Shown: one piece after another, positions 28,080 through 37,085 of the stretch
How positions within the stretch are numbered: position 1 is the stretch's first letter
How the letters are laid out: every line of letters begins with the position of its first letter
Origin: Ciceribacter thiooxidans
GTDB taxonomy: Bacteria; Pseudomonadota; Alphaproteobacteria; Rhizobiales; Rhizobiaceae
Direction: 5' to 3'
Assembly (NCBI RefSeq): GCF_014126615.1
Contig: NZ_CP059897.1
Coordinates: forward strand, 1,054,001-1,118,000
Length of the DNA stretch: 64,000 nucleotides
Notes under the pieces: model-generated
Seen by the model: the letters and a program-made list of their open reading frames with translations, nothing else
Databases searched by the model: none
What the model was told of the DNA's origin: nothing
Translations under genes and position numbers: made by a program

Positions 28080-28823
28080 ATGTTGAAGGAGAAGGTGAGG
28101 ATTCTGATCGTCGAGGACGATCCGGATATGGCGGAGCTCATCTCCGATCTCGTCGAGACCGAAGGTTGGCAGCCGGTCACCGCAGGCTCGGCGGAGGAGG
28201 CGGCCGGGCTGCTGGAGCATGAGACCGTCCATCTGGTTCTGGTCGATCACAATCTTCCGGGCACCTCCGGTCGCGCCTTCGCCCAGCGCCTTCGCGCGCA
28301 GACCAGCGTGGGCATCGTCATGGTCACAGCCGCGGGAAGTGCGACCGACCGCGTACTCGGGCTCGAAACCGCCGCGGACGATTACGTCGTCAAGCCGTTC
28401 GAACCGATCGAACTCACTGCCCGCATCAAGGCGGTGCTTCGACGGACCGTCCCTTCGCTGAAACAGGAAAGGGAAGGTGAGCGCGAGCAGCAACCCTCAT
28501 CGTCGCTCCGCCTCGGCGACTGGGCCGTCGATCTCAAGGGCCGCCACGCGGTTTGCCTCGTCGACCGCAGCCGCACACTGACGACGGCGGAATTTGCGCT
28601 GCTCGAGATCTTGGCGGAGCGTCCGAACGTGCCGGTGAGCCGCGCCCAGATCCTCGATCGCCTCGGGGCGGAAAGCGATCGCTACATCGACCGCAATGTC
28701 GATGTTCTGATCCTGCGGCTGCGGCGCAAGATCGAGCGCAACCCGGATTTGCCGCGGCATATCCAGACACGCCGGGGCAAGGGCTACGTCCTCCACACCG
28801 ACGATGCCGAGCCGGTGCTGTGA
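28080..28823 (+). CDS. OmpR-family response regulator
   Basis: 247 residues. The receiver domain (about residues 6-120) shows the acidic pair in LIVEDDPDM, the phospho-acceptor Asp in LVLVDHNLPGTSG and the conserved Lys in DDYVVKPFEP. A winged-helix domain begins near residue 140 (TLTTAEFALLEILAERPNVP; RNVDVLILRLRRKIE; IQTRRGKGYVLH). The stop overlaps the kinase GTG (GTGA). Its target is probably the divergent AfuABC-like operon, across the tandem 9-bp repeats. Confidence 0.92.
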   Translation: MLKEKVRILIVEDDPDMAELISDLVETEGWQPVTAGSAEEAAGLLEHETVHLVLVDHNLPGTSGRAFAQRLRAQTSVGIVMVTAAGSATDRVLGLETAADDYVVKPFEPIELTARIKAVLRRTVPSLKQEREGEREQQPSSSLRLGDWAVDLKGRHAVCLVDRSRTLTTAEFALLEILAERPNVPVSRAQILDRLGAESDRYIDRNVDVLILRLRRKIERNPDLPRHIQTRRGKGYVLHTDDAEPVL

Positions 28824-30916
28824 TCAGTCGTCCGTTCCTTTCCTCCATCGCATTCCGACTGCCCTTTGCCATTCTCTTCATCTGCTTTCTGGCGCTCAGC
28901 CTGGCGGTTACGGCGATCTACGGTCTTCAGAAGGCACGCGACGAGATGGCGGCCTATGGGCTCCAGGCCTTTTCCGGTCTTGCCAAGGCCTCGCTGGTCT
29001 CACGGCAAGTATCCGACCTCGTGTCCAGCGCCCCCTTCCTCATGAATGCGACATCGCCGTATCGCGTCTCCAGTGAAAGCCGTGCTGTGGTGATCCAGGT
29101 CGACAATCTGTTGAAGACCATAGAGAGCCAGTCGCGCGAGAACGCGCAGAAGAGCTTTGCGAGCCGGGAGGTTCTGATGCTCCTGCAGACGATCCGCACG
29201 CAAACCGTGCATCTGGTGGACGATGCCGAGGCTGCCCAGAGGCACAAGGCGGATGCGGCGGCGGCACTCGGCGAAATCGCCACCGGGCAGATCATCGTCG
29301 ATACCGGTCTGCGGCGGCGCCTCAACGGGATCGTTCAGGCGGCATCGAATTCTGACAGCCTCTTCCAGCTCGGGGAACTGCTGCGCCGCTACGTCGCGGA
29401 AACCTCAGCACCGTCGGTCGTCGTTGCGGAGGCGGACCTTGAACCCTACAAGCGCGTATTCGACGCGCAGACACGCTACCTGCTCGAAATGTTCGCGATC
29501 CGGGGAGCCGTAACCCGTCTCCATTCCGTCTCCCGCCAGCTCTCGCATGCGACGGAAACCCAAAGCGAGGTAATAACCCGCAGCCTCAACGAGGATCTCG
29601 CCACGACGTCGGCGGCGCTGAGCCGTCTGCTGGTGATCGTTGCCGTGGCCTCGCTCCTGGTTCTCGTCGTCGCGGTGGTTTCGATACGCTCCGTCATGCG
29701 CGTCTCGCGCGGCATCGTCGCGCTCTCGAACGGCATGAACGCCCTCGCCAAGGGTGAAAGCAATGTCGCGCTGCCTGCCTATGATGGCTCCGAGACGGAA
29801 CTGGTGCGGCTGCTGGTCGCCTTCTCGGCGTTCAAGGAAAGCGTCGACCGCGTGTCGCGGCTGCGACGAACGGCTGAGGCGGCCGCCCGCACCATACGCT
29901 CGACCTTTCGCACCATGAACGAAGGCATCGCGCTCTTTGATGCCGCCGGTCGCCCCATCACCATGAACCGCCGCGTGATCGAGCTCGTCGGACAGTCGGG
30001 CTCCGCGCGCAAGCTTCCCTTGCGCCGGTTTGTCGAACAGATCCCGGAGATCGACCCGGCCCTGTTGCCACAGGCGGACGAGGCGGGGCGGCTTGCCGAG
30101 CGCGCCGTGCTGCGCCATCGCTCGGACAGCGGACGTATCATCGAGATATCACTGTCCCGACAGCCGGACGGCGGCATCGTGCTTCTCGCGCGCGACGTGA
30201 CCGAAACAGATCGCCAGGAGGCGGAAGCCGCCAAGGCCCAGCGCCTCGACGGGATCATGCGCATGACCCATCAGGTGAGCCACGAAGTCGGCAACATGAT
30301 CGGCATCATAACCGGCAGTCTCGGGCTCCTGGAACGGGATCAGGGGTTCAACGATCGTCAGAAACGTCACATCGCCCGTATCCGGAAGGCGGCCGACCGC
30401 GGCCGGGCCCTCGCCGCGAGCATGCTGTCGGTGGGCAGCCAGCATCCGATCAGCCCGAGCACGGTCGACCTTTCTGCCCTTCTGCGCGGCATGGCCGACA
30501 TTCTGGAGATCGCCGTCGGCCCGAAATGTCATATCCGGCTCGATCTCGCGAGCGATCTTCCGACGATCGACGTCGACGCTGCGCTCTTCGAGCAGTCGGT
30601 TCTCAACCTCTGCCTGAATGCCGCTGCAGCGATGCCGGATGGCGGTACTATCGAGGTCGGGGCGAGGGCGGATGGTAACGTCGTTTCGGTGTCCGTGAAG
30701 GACAGCGGTGTCGGCATGTCGCCAGAAGCCGTCGACAAGGCCTTCGAACCGTATTTCACCACCCGAAGCGAAGACGGCGGAGCGGGCCTCGGGCTTGCGA
30801 TGGTCTACGGCTTCGTCCGGCAGAGCGGTGGAGACGCAAAGATCGAGTCCAGGGCTGGAGTGGGAACCACCGTGACGCTGGAGCTTCACCCGAGTTCGAG
30901 TGTCGTCGTGCCGTAG
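28820..30916 (+). CDS. Membrane sensor histidine kinase with HAMP and PAS-like domain
   Basis: 698 residues from a GTG that overlaps the regulator stop. A first membrane helix (LPFAILFICFLALSLAVTAI) is followed by a helical periplasmic domain of about 230 residues, a second helix near residues 266-290 (LLVIVAVASLLVLVVAVVSI), a HAMP segment, and a PAS-like region (TMNEGIALFDAAGRPITMNR). The H-box is the somewhat unusual MTHQVSHEVGNMIGIITGSL. The ATPase domain has NLCLNAAAAMPDGG, VKDSGVGMSPE and GGAGLGLAMVYGF. The architecture recalls PgtB/TorS-type kinases, some of which sense through a periplasmic binding protein; the divergent AfuA-like proteins are candidate partners. The 3' end overlaps the convergent GNAT gene by 31 bases. 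Confidence 0.9.
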   Translation: MISRPFLSSIAFRLPFAILFICFLALSLAVTAIYGLQKARDEMAAYGLQAFSGLAKASLVSRQVSDLVSSAPFLMNATSPYRVSSESRAVVIQVDNLLKTIESQSRENAQKSFASREVLMLLQTIRTQTVHLVDDAEAAQRHKADAAAALGEIATGQIIVDTGLRRRLNGIVQAASNSDSLFQLGELLRRYVAETSAPSVVVAEADLEPYKRVFDAQTRYLLEMFAIRGAVTRLHSVSRQLSHATETQSEVITRSLNEDLATTSAALSRLLVIVAVASLLVLVVAVVSIRSVMRVSRGIVALSNGMNALAKGESNVALPAYDGSETELVRLLVAFSAFKESVDRVSRLRRTAEAAARTIRSTFRTMNEGIALFDAAGRPITMNRRVIELVGQSGSARKLPLRRFVEQIPEIDPALLPQADEAGRLAERAVLRHRSDSGRIIEISLSRQPDGGIVLLARDVTETDRQEAEAAKAQRLDGIMRMTHQVSHEVGNMIGIITGSLGLLERDQGFNDRQKRHIARIRKAADRGRALAASMLSVGSQHPISPSTVDLSALLRGMADILEIAVGPKCHIRLDLASDLPTIDVDAALFEQSVLNLCLNAAAAMPDGGTIEVGARADGNVVSVSVKDSGVGMSPEAVDKAFEPYFTTRSEDGGAGLGLAMVYGFVRQSGGDAKIESRAGVGTTVTLELHPSSSVVVP

Positions 30917-31731
30917 ATGCCGCCCATCGCAAGCCTCGGCGCCGGCCCCCGGTACATTCGCTTGGTCGCGAACCCTTCCGAAAAGCCGAGCGCCCAGAGG
31001 TGTTCGGCGAACGCTTCCTGGCCGACAGGGACGTCGATATGAAGCGTGCCGCTGCCCGAAGCCGCGGCGCAGGCTGCGAGAAGGGCCTTTGCATCTTGGA
31101 GGCCGTCAGCGAAGAGCGGCCCGATCTTGAAGCCCTCGTGACACTCCCGGACGACGGCATAGCCGTACACGTTTCCGTTGCGCAGTACCGCGCGGGCGTG
31201 ACGTGGCTGAGCCAGCCATGCTCGCAAGAAGTCGTCCCGTTCGGCCGGAAAGTGAGGGCGGTCATAGGCGAGGATCTGGGGAACAAGCTCCGGTGTCACG
31301 GTGACGATATGGGCTCCTGGTTGCGGGTGCGCGGGGCGCCCGCTCCAGCGCAGCGTGTCGTAGGCCGCGACGAAGCCCATGCGGGCGTAGTTCGCCTGCT
31401 GCGCCGGGACGCCGTCGAGCCCGATCGTGCGCGCCCCAAGCCGGGCCATGCCAGCGTCCCAGACCAGCTTGCCGTAGCCCCTGCCGCGATGCTCCGGACG
31501 GCAGATATAGAGGCCGATGAAGCCGAAGCCCTCTCCGTAGGCGACGGCGGAAATGCCGGCGACTAGCTCGGCGTCGAGGAAGCAGCCGAGGAAGCCTTCA
31601 GGGTCAGCCGTCTGGAATGCCGCAGCGTCGGCAAGCCCGGGGTTCCAGCCTTCGTCTCTTGCCCAGACGACGAGGCGCTCGACCCCGGCACCGTCGAGAA
31701 CGCGGATTTCCGGTTTCGGCTGGTCCATCAC
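30886..31731 (-). CDS. GNAT-family N-acetyltransferase (two-domain)
   Basis: 281 residues. The N-terminal GNAT domain has the acetyl-CoA pyrophosphate loop in YICRPEHRGRGYGKLVWDAG (about residues 75-95) followed by LDGVPAQQANYARMGF. The C-terminal half resembles the small GNAT-18 domain (GNVYGYAVVRECHEGFKIGP). Acceptor is unknown. The start overlaps the racemase stop (ATGA), so it is the last gene of the PotABCD-like operon and probably modifies the imported amine or amino-acid derivative. It converges on the histidine kinase gene with a 31-base overlap. Confidence 0.83.
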   Translation of the reverse strand: MMDQPKPEIRVLDGAGVERLVVWARDEGWNPGLADAAAFQTADPEGFLGCFLDAELVAGISAVAYGEGFGFIGLYICRPEHRGRGYGKLVWDAGMARLGARTIGLDGVPAQQANYARMGFVAAYDTLRWSGRPAHPQPGAHIVTVTPELVPQILAYDRPHFPAERDDFLRAWLAQPRHARAVLRNGNVYGYAVVRECHEGFKIGPLFADGLQDAKALLAACAAASGSGTLHIDVPVGQEAFAEHLWALGFSEGFATKRMYRGPAPRLAMGGIYGTTTLELG

Positions 31732-32471
31732 ACCCCCATGGTTGACGGCGCGAAGGCCTCCATCGCCCCGTCATATCGCTTGTCGACCGGCCGAGCATAA
31801 GCGCTTCGCTTGGCCGTGGACAAGCCCATGGCCACCAGCGCTTCCGCCTGCTTGATGGCGGACGCGACACCGTCGACCACGGGTACGGCGAATTCGCGCC
31901 GGAGATCGAGGCAGAGATCGGCCATGCCGGCGCAGCCGAGCACGATCGCCTCCGCCCGATCCTCCTTCAGCGCCGCTGCGATTTCGCTGCGCAGCCGGTC
32001 GCGGGCGTTCGATTGCGGGTCTTCGAGCGAGAGCACGGGAATGTCAGCGGCGCGCACCCTGCATCGCCCCGCCATGCCGTAGCGGTGGACGAGCGCCTCG
32101 ACCGGCAGGCGTGACCGTTCCATGGTCGTGACGACGGAGAAGCGCTGGGCGATGAAGGAGGTCGCGGCGAGTGCCGCTTCGCAGATGCCGATGACCGGGA
32201 TTGCGGCAAGCGCGCGCGCCGCGTCGAGTCCGGTGTCGTCGAAACAGGCGATGATCGCGGCAGCGGCGCCCTCTCTCTCCGCCCGGGCGATTTCGAGCAG
32301 GAGTCCCGGTACCGCGAGCGCCTCGTCGTAGTAGCCCTCGATCGAGGTCGGCCCCATCGAAGAGGTGACCGCGTCAATGACGGTCGAGGGATTGGCGACG
32401 CGACGGGCGGCATCGCCGATGGTCGCGGTCATGCTGGCGGTCGTGTTCGGATTGATGACGGCGATGCGCAT
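31728..32471 (-). CDS. Hydantoin/aspartate-glutamate racemase family protein
   Basis: 247 residues. The family start MRIAVINPNTTASMT and the two catalytic cysteines Cys76 (IIACFDDTG) and Cys180 (IVLGCAGMADL) are visible; in the rhizobial hydantoin racemase the equivalent pair is at nearly the same positions, and the length matches. It would racemise a 5-substituted hydantoin or a related amino-acid derivative without a cofactor. No hydantoinase or carbamoylase is in the window. It sits 13 bases after the second permease of the PotABCD-like importer, so its substrate may be what that system takes up. Confidence 0.82.
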   Translation of the reverse strand: MRIAVINPNTTASMTATIGDAARRVANPSTVIDAVTSSMGPTSIEGYYDEALAVPGLLLEIARAEREGAAAAIIACFDDTGLDAARALAAIPVIGICEAALAATSFIAQRFSVVTTMERSRLPVEALVHRYGMAGRCRVRAADIPVLSLEDPQSNARDRLRSEIAAALKEDRAEAIVLGCAGMADLCLDLRREFAVPVVDGVASAIKQAEALVAMGLSTAKRSAYARPVDKRYDGAMEAFAPSTMGV

Positions 32472-32484
32472 GAGCGGGCAAACC

Positions 32485-33303
32485 TCAACCGTCGCGACGA
32501 CGGCGATTGATGAAGGAGATCAGCGCCAGCGTCCCGCCGATCACGAGGAAGGAGAAGAGCGTGGTCACCGTGCCGAGCGCATAGAGAACAGGCGTGGTGA
32601 CGTTGGTGGTCATGCCGTAGATCTCGAGCGGCAGCGTGTTGTAGGTGCCGGACGTCATTAGCGACCGGGCGAACTCGTCATAGGAGAGGCTGAAGCCGAA
32701 GAGGCCGATGCCGACGAGGGAGGGCGCGATCATCGGCAGCACGACGTGGCGGAAGGTCTGCCAGGCGCTCGCCCCGAGGTCGCGGGCGGCCTCCTCGTAA
32801 GCGGGCGAGAAGCGGTTGAAGACGGCGAACATGATCAGCACGCCGAAGGGAAGTGTCCAGGTGAGGTGCGCGCCGAAGGCCGACGAGTACCAGGCCGGCT
32901 GCAATCCGAGCTGGCTGAAGAGCACGCCGATCCCGAGCGAGATGATGATCGAAGGGACGACGAGGCTTGCGACGGAAAGATAAAAGAGCGCCGAGGCGCC
33001 GACGAAGCGGCGGCGAAAGGCGAGCCCCGCAAGCAGCGAGACGAGGACGGTGACCACCATTACCATCAGGCCGAGCGCGAAGGAGCGGCGGAAGGAACCG
33101 CCGAAATCTCCGACCGCCTGCTGTTCGAAGAGATTGGCGAACCAGTGCAGCGACACGCCGCTCAGCGGGAAGGTCAGGCCGCCGTTCGGCCCCTGGAAGG
33201 AGAGGATGAGGATCGCCGAGAGCGGACCGTAGAGGAACAGCACGAAGAGGGCGAAGAAGATGGCGAGGACGTTGAATTCGCGCGAACGCTTTTCCCGGTA
33301 CAT
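32485..33303 (-). CDS. PotC-type ABC transporter permease
   Basis: 272 residues with about six membrane helices, beginning FNVLAIFFALFVLFLYGPLS. The EAA-loop is EEAARDLGASAWQTFRHVVL. The downstream GFSLSYDEFARSLMTSG and LPLEIYGMTT segments are characteristic of PotC-like permeases of polyamine-type importers. One base separates it from the other permease gene, so they are co-translated and form the heterodimeric channel. Confidence 0.9.
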   Translation of the reverse strand: MYREKRSREFNVLAIFFALFVLFLYGPLSAILILSFQGPNGGLTFPLSGVSLHWFANLFEQQAVGDFGGSFRRSFALGLMVMVVTVLVSLLAGLAFRRRFVGASALFYLSVASLVVPSIIISLGIGVLFSQLGLQPAWYSSAFGAHLTWTLPFGVLIMFAVFNRFSPAYEEAARDLGASAWQTFRHVVLPMIAPSLVGIGLFGFSLSYDEFARSLMTSGTYNTLPLEIYGMTTNVTTPVLYALGTVTTLFSFLVIGGTLALISFINRRRRDG

Positions 33304-33304
33304 G

Positions 33305-34210
33305 TCAGAGCTCCCTGCGGATGTCGACGACGCGCAGGATCGCTGCGACCATCAGGAGGACGAGGACGAGCAGCACGACCGCATTCGCCGCCGCTGCCGG
33401 ATATTGCAGCAGCGACATCTGGTTCTTCATCATCAGCGCGACCGAGGCACTCTGGCCGCCGGACATCACCTGGACGGTCGAGAAATCGGCCATCACCAGC
33501 GTGACGACGAAGATCGTGCCGATCGCCATGCCGGGTTTTGCAAGCGGGATCACGACGTTCGCCAGCGTCTGCCAGCCGGAGGCACCGGCGTCCCGTGCCG
33601 CTTCGAGAAGGGAGCGGTCGATACGCATCATGGTGTTGAAGATCGGCGTCACCATGAACAGCGTATAGAGATGGACCATGGCGAGCACGACGGCGAAATC
33701 GGAATAGAGGAGCCATTCCACCGGCTCCGTGACGATGCCCGAGGAAACAAGCGCGCTGTTGATCAGCCCGTTGCGCCCGAGGACTGGTATCCACGAGATC
33801 ATGCGGATGATGTTCGAGGTGAGGAACGGCACCGTGCAGACGAGGAAGAGCACGGTCTGCATCGCGGCGCTGCGAACGTGGAATGCGAGGAAATAGGCGA
33901 CCCAGAAACCGATGAAGAGGGTGATCGCCCAGACGATCGCCGCAAACTTGATCGTGTTGAGATAGGTCTTCCAGGTGACCCAGGAGCCGAGCGTCTCGGA
34001 ATAGTTGAAGGTGACGAAATCCGGATACATCTGGGCGAAGTCGTAGTCCCAGAAGGACACGGTCGCGATCATCAGGATCGGCAGGAGCAGGAAACAACCG
34101 AGGATCAGCGCTAGCGGCGTCGCCTGCAGATAGGAGACAAGCCCGAGCGGGACGCGGATCACGCGTTTCGGCTTCGGTTCGCCGACGCCGAGAAATCGGA
34201 CTGTGGTCAT
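33305..34210 (-). CDS. PotB-type ABC transporter permease
   Basis: 301 residues from the ATG at 34210; the open frame upstream runs through intergenic repeat sequence and is not coding. A long cytoplasmic N-terminus precedes six helices (ATPLALILGCFLLLPILMIA is the first). The EAA-loop is LEAARDAGASGWQTLANVVI. Pairs with the PotC-type subunit encoded one base downstream. Confidence 0.9.
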   Translation of the reverse strand: MTTVRFLGVGEPKPKRVIRVPLGLVSYLQATPLALILGCFLLLPILMIATVSFWDYDFAQMYPDFVTFNYSETLGSWVTWKTYLNTIKFAAIVWAITLFIGFWVAYFLAFHVRSAAMQTVLFLVCTVPFLTSNIIRMISWIPVLGRNGLINSALVSSGIVTEPVEWLLYSDFAVVLAMVHLYTLFMVTPIFNTMMRIDRSLLEAARDAGASGWQTLANVVIPLAKPGMAIGTIFVVTLVMADFSTVQVMSGGQSASVALMMKNQMSLLQYPAAAANAVVLLVLVLLMVAAILRVVDIRREL

Positions 34211-34265
34211 GATTGTCTCACCCTTCGATTGGTCGCAATAAATGCCCCTCATCCCCCTGCCGGGA

Positions 34266-34291
34266 CCTTCTCCCCGCAAGCGGGGAGAAGG
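34266..34291. repeat. Perfect 12-bp-arm hairpin in intergenic repeat
   Basis: Arms 34266-34277 and 34280-34291 are exact inverted complements around AA. The CCTTCTCCCCGC arm is a palindromic unit seen repeatedly in rhizobial intergenic regions (from memory). It lies between the binding-protein and PotB-type genes of one operon and would form a strong mRNA hairpin. Confidence 0.7.
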
Positions 34292-34298
34292 GGGAAAC

Positions 34299-34409
34299 AC
34301 CTCCCCCTTGAGGGGGGAGGTCGCGGCGTAGCCGCGGGTGGGGTGACCCATTGGCAACGATCACCCCACCCCGGCGCTATGCGCCGACCCTCCCCCTCAA
34401 GAGGAGGGT
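34299..34409. repeat. Two ~48-bp palindromic repeats in inverted orientation
   Basis: Copy 1 is 34299-34346 and copy 2 is 34361-34409 on the opposite strand. Each has a C/G-rich hairpin with a central TTGAG, a second hairpin (CGCGGC-GTA-GCCGCG in copy 1) and ends in GGGTGGGGTGA; the two ends face each other as 11-bp perfect arms (34336-34346 and 34361-34371). The copies differ at several positions, mostly in compensating pairs of the second hairpin, indicating an old pair under structural conservation. Resembles RIME-like mosaic repeats of rhizobia. Confidence 0.75.
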
Positions 34410-34415
34410 GGACAA

Positions 34416-35705
34416 TCAAGCCGCGATGAACTCGTTCCAGCGGCGGACCATGTAGCGGTCCTCGTCCATGACCGAGTTCCAGCAGGCGACCTTGCCCATG
34501 CGTTCCTCGAAGGAACCGCCGTCGCGCACGGCACCGGCTTTTTCCATCACCTTGCCTTCAGGAGACATGATGTCGCCTGCGGCCGGCTTGCCCTCGATCC
34601 AGTAGCCCCATTCGTCGGCGGACATGAATTCCTTCGCCGTCTCCATGCAGGCGGAATAGTAGCCCTGCCGGTTGAGGTAGCCGCCGACCCAGCCGGACGT
34701 GTACCAGTTGATGTATTCATAGGCCGCGTCGAGCTGCGCGCCGGAAAGGTGCGAGGCGAGGCCGAGACCGCCGCCCCACGAACGGTAGCCTTCTTTCAGC
34801 GGCTGGTACTTGCAGGCGATGCCCTTGGAACGCACGGCGGCGACCGCCGGAGACCACATGGACTGGATGACGACCTCGCCGGAGGCCATCAGGTTCACGC
34901 TCTCGTCGAACGACTTCCAGAAGGCGCGGAACTGGCCGGCCTGCTTGGCCTCGATCAGGAAATCGATCGTCTTGTCGATCTCTTCCTTGGTCATGTTGCC
35001 CTTGTCGGCGTACTTGATCTTGCCCATGGCCTCCATGATCATCGCCGCATCCATGATGCCGATCGACGGAATGTTGAGGATCGAGGTCTTGCCCTTGTAG
35101 GCCGGGTCCATGATGTCGGCCCAACTGGAGATCTCGCGGCCGACGAGGTCCGGACGGATGCCGAGCGTATCGGCATTGTAGATCGTCGGCATCATCGTGA
35201 AGAATTCGGTCTCGCCCTTGGCAAAGGTCTTGGCGTCCTTGCTTTCGACATAGCCGACGGTGTGCGGCGCGGTCCCTTGCGCGATCACACTGTCGGGCAG
35301 GAGCTTGCCGGTTTTGAAGAGCGGCACGACCTTGTCGTAATACTTGAGCTTCTTCGTCTCCATTGGCTGGATCACGCCGGTCGGGTAGACCTTCTTCAGG
35401 ATCCAGTATTCGATGTCGGCGATGTCGTAGGAATTCGGCTGGGTGACGGCACGCTGGGCGGCTGCGTCGCTGTCGGTCGCCGTCATCTCGAGCGTGATGC
35501 CGAGATCGGCCTTGCACTTCTCGGCGATGGCATTGATGTTCGACACGCCCGTGCCGAACTGGCGCAGCGTGATCGGGTTCTGTGCCCAGATGGTCGGGAA
35601 GCCGGTGATCGCGCCGGAGCCGGCGGCGAGACCGGCCGCGGCGGAGGCGGTCTTGAGCAGGTTGCGGCGGGTGATGCCCGTCTTCTCGGTATTGGTCTCG
35701 GTCAT
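34416..35705 (-). CDS. PotD-type ABC transporter substrate-binding protein (Tat-exported)
   Basis: 429 residues. The N-terminus MTETNTEKTGITRRNLLKTA carries a twin-arginine motif followed by a hydrophobic stretch and a likely cleavage site near IWAQ, so it is exported folded. The mature part is a polyamine-type binding protein: ITLRQFGTGVSNINAIAEK, IADIEYWILKKVYPTGVIQP, TSILNIPSIGIMDAAMIM and SHLSGAQLDAAYEYINWYTS. The start ATG at 35705 was chosen over a longer open frame because of the Tat signal. Substrate may be an amine, hydantoin or amino-acid derivative given the racemase in the operon. Confidence 0.9.
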   Translation of the reverse strand: MTETNTEKTGITRRNLLKTASAAAGLAAGSGAITGFPTIWAQNPITLRQFGTGVSNINAIAEKCKADLGITLEMTATDSDAAAQRAVTQPNSYDIADIEYWILKKVYPTGVIQPMETKKLKYYDKVVPLFKTGKLLPDSVIAQGTAPHTVGYVESKDAKTFAKGETEFFTMMPTIYNADTLGIRPDLVGREISSWADIMDPAYKGKTSILNIPSIGIMDAAMIMEAMGKIKYADKGNMTKEEIDKTIDFLIEAKQAGQFRAFWKSFDESVNLMASGEVVIQSMWSPAVAAVRSKGIACKYQPLKEGYRSWGGGLGLASHLSGAQLDAAYEYINWYTSGWVGGYLNRQGYYSACMETAKEFMSADEWGYWIEGKPAAGDIMSPEGKVMEKAGAVRDGGSFEERMGKVACWNSVMDEDRYMVRRWNEFIAA

Positions 35706-35736
35706 GCGCAGTTCTCCTCTGGTTTTTCTTGGTTGC

Positions 35737-36834
35737 TCAGGGATTGCGGTGTTGCGGGCGGCCGAGGACGATCGCGTCGCTCTGGCTCCAGGAGAGCGGC
35801 AGGGCCTCTCCGATTTTCGGTTCGCGGGCAAAGAAGTCGGTATCGCGCGCAACGACGGTGAATTCGTCGAGGCCGGCCCCCGTGATCGAAAGCCGTACGG
35901 TTGCGCCGAGATATTCGATGTTGCCGACGATCCCCTGGAAGCCGTAGCCTTCCGCGATCGGATCGCCGAGGCGGACACGGTCGGTGCGGACCGCAATGTC
36001 CGCCAGCGCGCCGATTTCCGCCGCCGGTCCATTTGCCCGGAAACGGCCCCCGTTCGGCACCTCGATGACCGGCCCCGCGGCGTCGGAGGCGGCGACGCGG
36101 CCGGAGATCACGTTGTGGTCGCCCATGAATCGGGCAACGAAGGCGGTCGCCGGCGCCTCGAAGACGGTGCGCGGCGCAGCCGCCTGTTCGATCCTGCCGT
36201 CGTTCATCACCACGATGAGATCGGCGAGCGCCATCGCTTCTTCCTGGCTGTGGGTGACATGGACGAAGGTGATGCCGAGTGAGGTCTGGAGCTTCTTCAG
36301 TTCCGCGCGCATCCGGACCTTGAGGAAGGGATCGAGCGCCGAAAGCGGTTCGTCGAGAAGCAACACCGCCGGATCGGTGATCAGGGCGCGGGCGAGCGCC
36401 ACGCGTTGTTGCTGGCCGCCGGAAAGCTGCGCCGACCGTCGCGTCGCATAGGGTTCTAGCTGCATGAGCGCCAGCATCTCGAGCGCCTTGGCGCGGCGCG
36501 CCTCACGCCCCATCCCCTTCATCTTGAGGCTGAAGGCGACGTTGTCGACGAGATCGAGATGGGGAAAGAGGGCGTAAGACTGGAACATCATCGCCGTCCC
36601 GCGCCGGGCGGGCGGCAGGTCGGTCACCATCGTGGACCCGAGCAGGATGTCGCCGCTGGTGACCGTCTCGTGGCCGGCGATCATCCTGAGCGTCGAGGTC
36701 TTGCCGCAGCCCGAGGGGCCGAGGAGGCAACAATACGTGCCGGCGCGGATCTTCAGGCTGACGGCATCCACGGCCGTCGTGGTGCCGTAGATCTTGGTGA
36801 TCGATGCGATGTCTATGTCTGCGGCTTTGCTCAT
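35737..36834 (-). CDS. PotA-type ABC transporter ATP-binding protein
   Basis: 365 residues. Walker A GPSGCGKTSTLRMIAG, Q-loop MMFQSYALFPHLD, signature LSGGQQQR, Walker B VLLLDEPLSALD and switch VTHSQEEAM are present, and a C-terminal TOBE region follows (IAVRTDRVRLGD). First gene of a six-gene operon: ATPase, binding protein, PotB, PotC, racemase, GNAT. Divergent from a GntR gene, with a palindrome in the shared 251-bp promoter gap. Confidence 0.92.
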   Translation of the reverse strand: MSKAADIDIASITKIYGTTTAVDAVSLKIRAGTYCCLLGPSGCGKTSTLRMIAGHETVTSGDILLGSTMVTDLPPARRGTAMMFQSYALFPHLDLVDNVAFSLKMKGMGREARRAKALEMLALMQLEPYATRRSAQLSGGQQQRVALARALITDPAVLLLDEPLSALDPFLKVRMRAELKKLQTSLGITFVHVTHSQEEAMALADLIVVMNDGRIEQAAAPRTVFEAPATAFVARFMGDHNVISGRVAASDAAGPVIEVPNGGRFRANGPAAEIGALADIAVRTDRVRLGDPIAEGYGFQGIVGNIEYLGATVRLSITGAGLDEFTVVARDTDFFAREPKIGEALPLSWSQSDAIVLGRPQHRNP

Positions 36835-37004
36835 GCGCGCCCTCTCCAGGTCCGCAAAAGAGCATGCATCGCCCGTGCCAGTTCTTGTCTGGCTGCTTCA
36901 ACTAATTGAAAAGGAAAGGCTATTGCGCTTCGATTGTCGTGCATGGAGCCGCGTCCGGCCTGCTGTGCACAGATTCTGGACGGCTGATGGCGATCTTATG
37001 GGCA

Positions 37005-37018
37005 GATTGTACACAATC
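37005..37018. promoter_or_regulatory. Palindromic site, probable GntR operator
   Basis: GATTGT-AC-ACAATC is a perfect inverted repeat in the divergent region between the PotA-type gene and the GntR gene. Its core TTGTACACAA is close to the TNGTNNNACNA pattern bound by FadR-group GntR proteins. Confidence 0.55.
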
Positions 37019-37085
37019 TCCCAGCATCTTTGCATTCATCGCCACATCGGCTAGTCTGCGCGAAATGCGAAGCGGGACACAGGCC

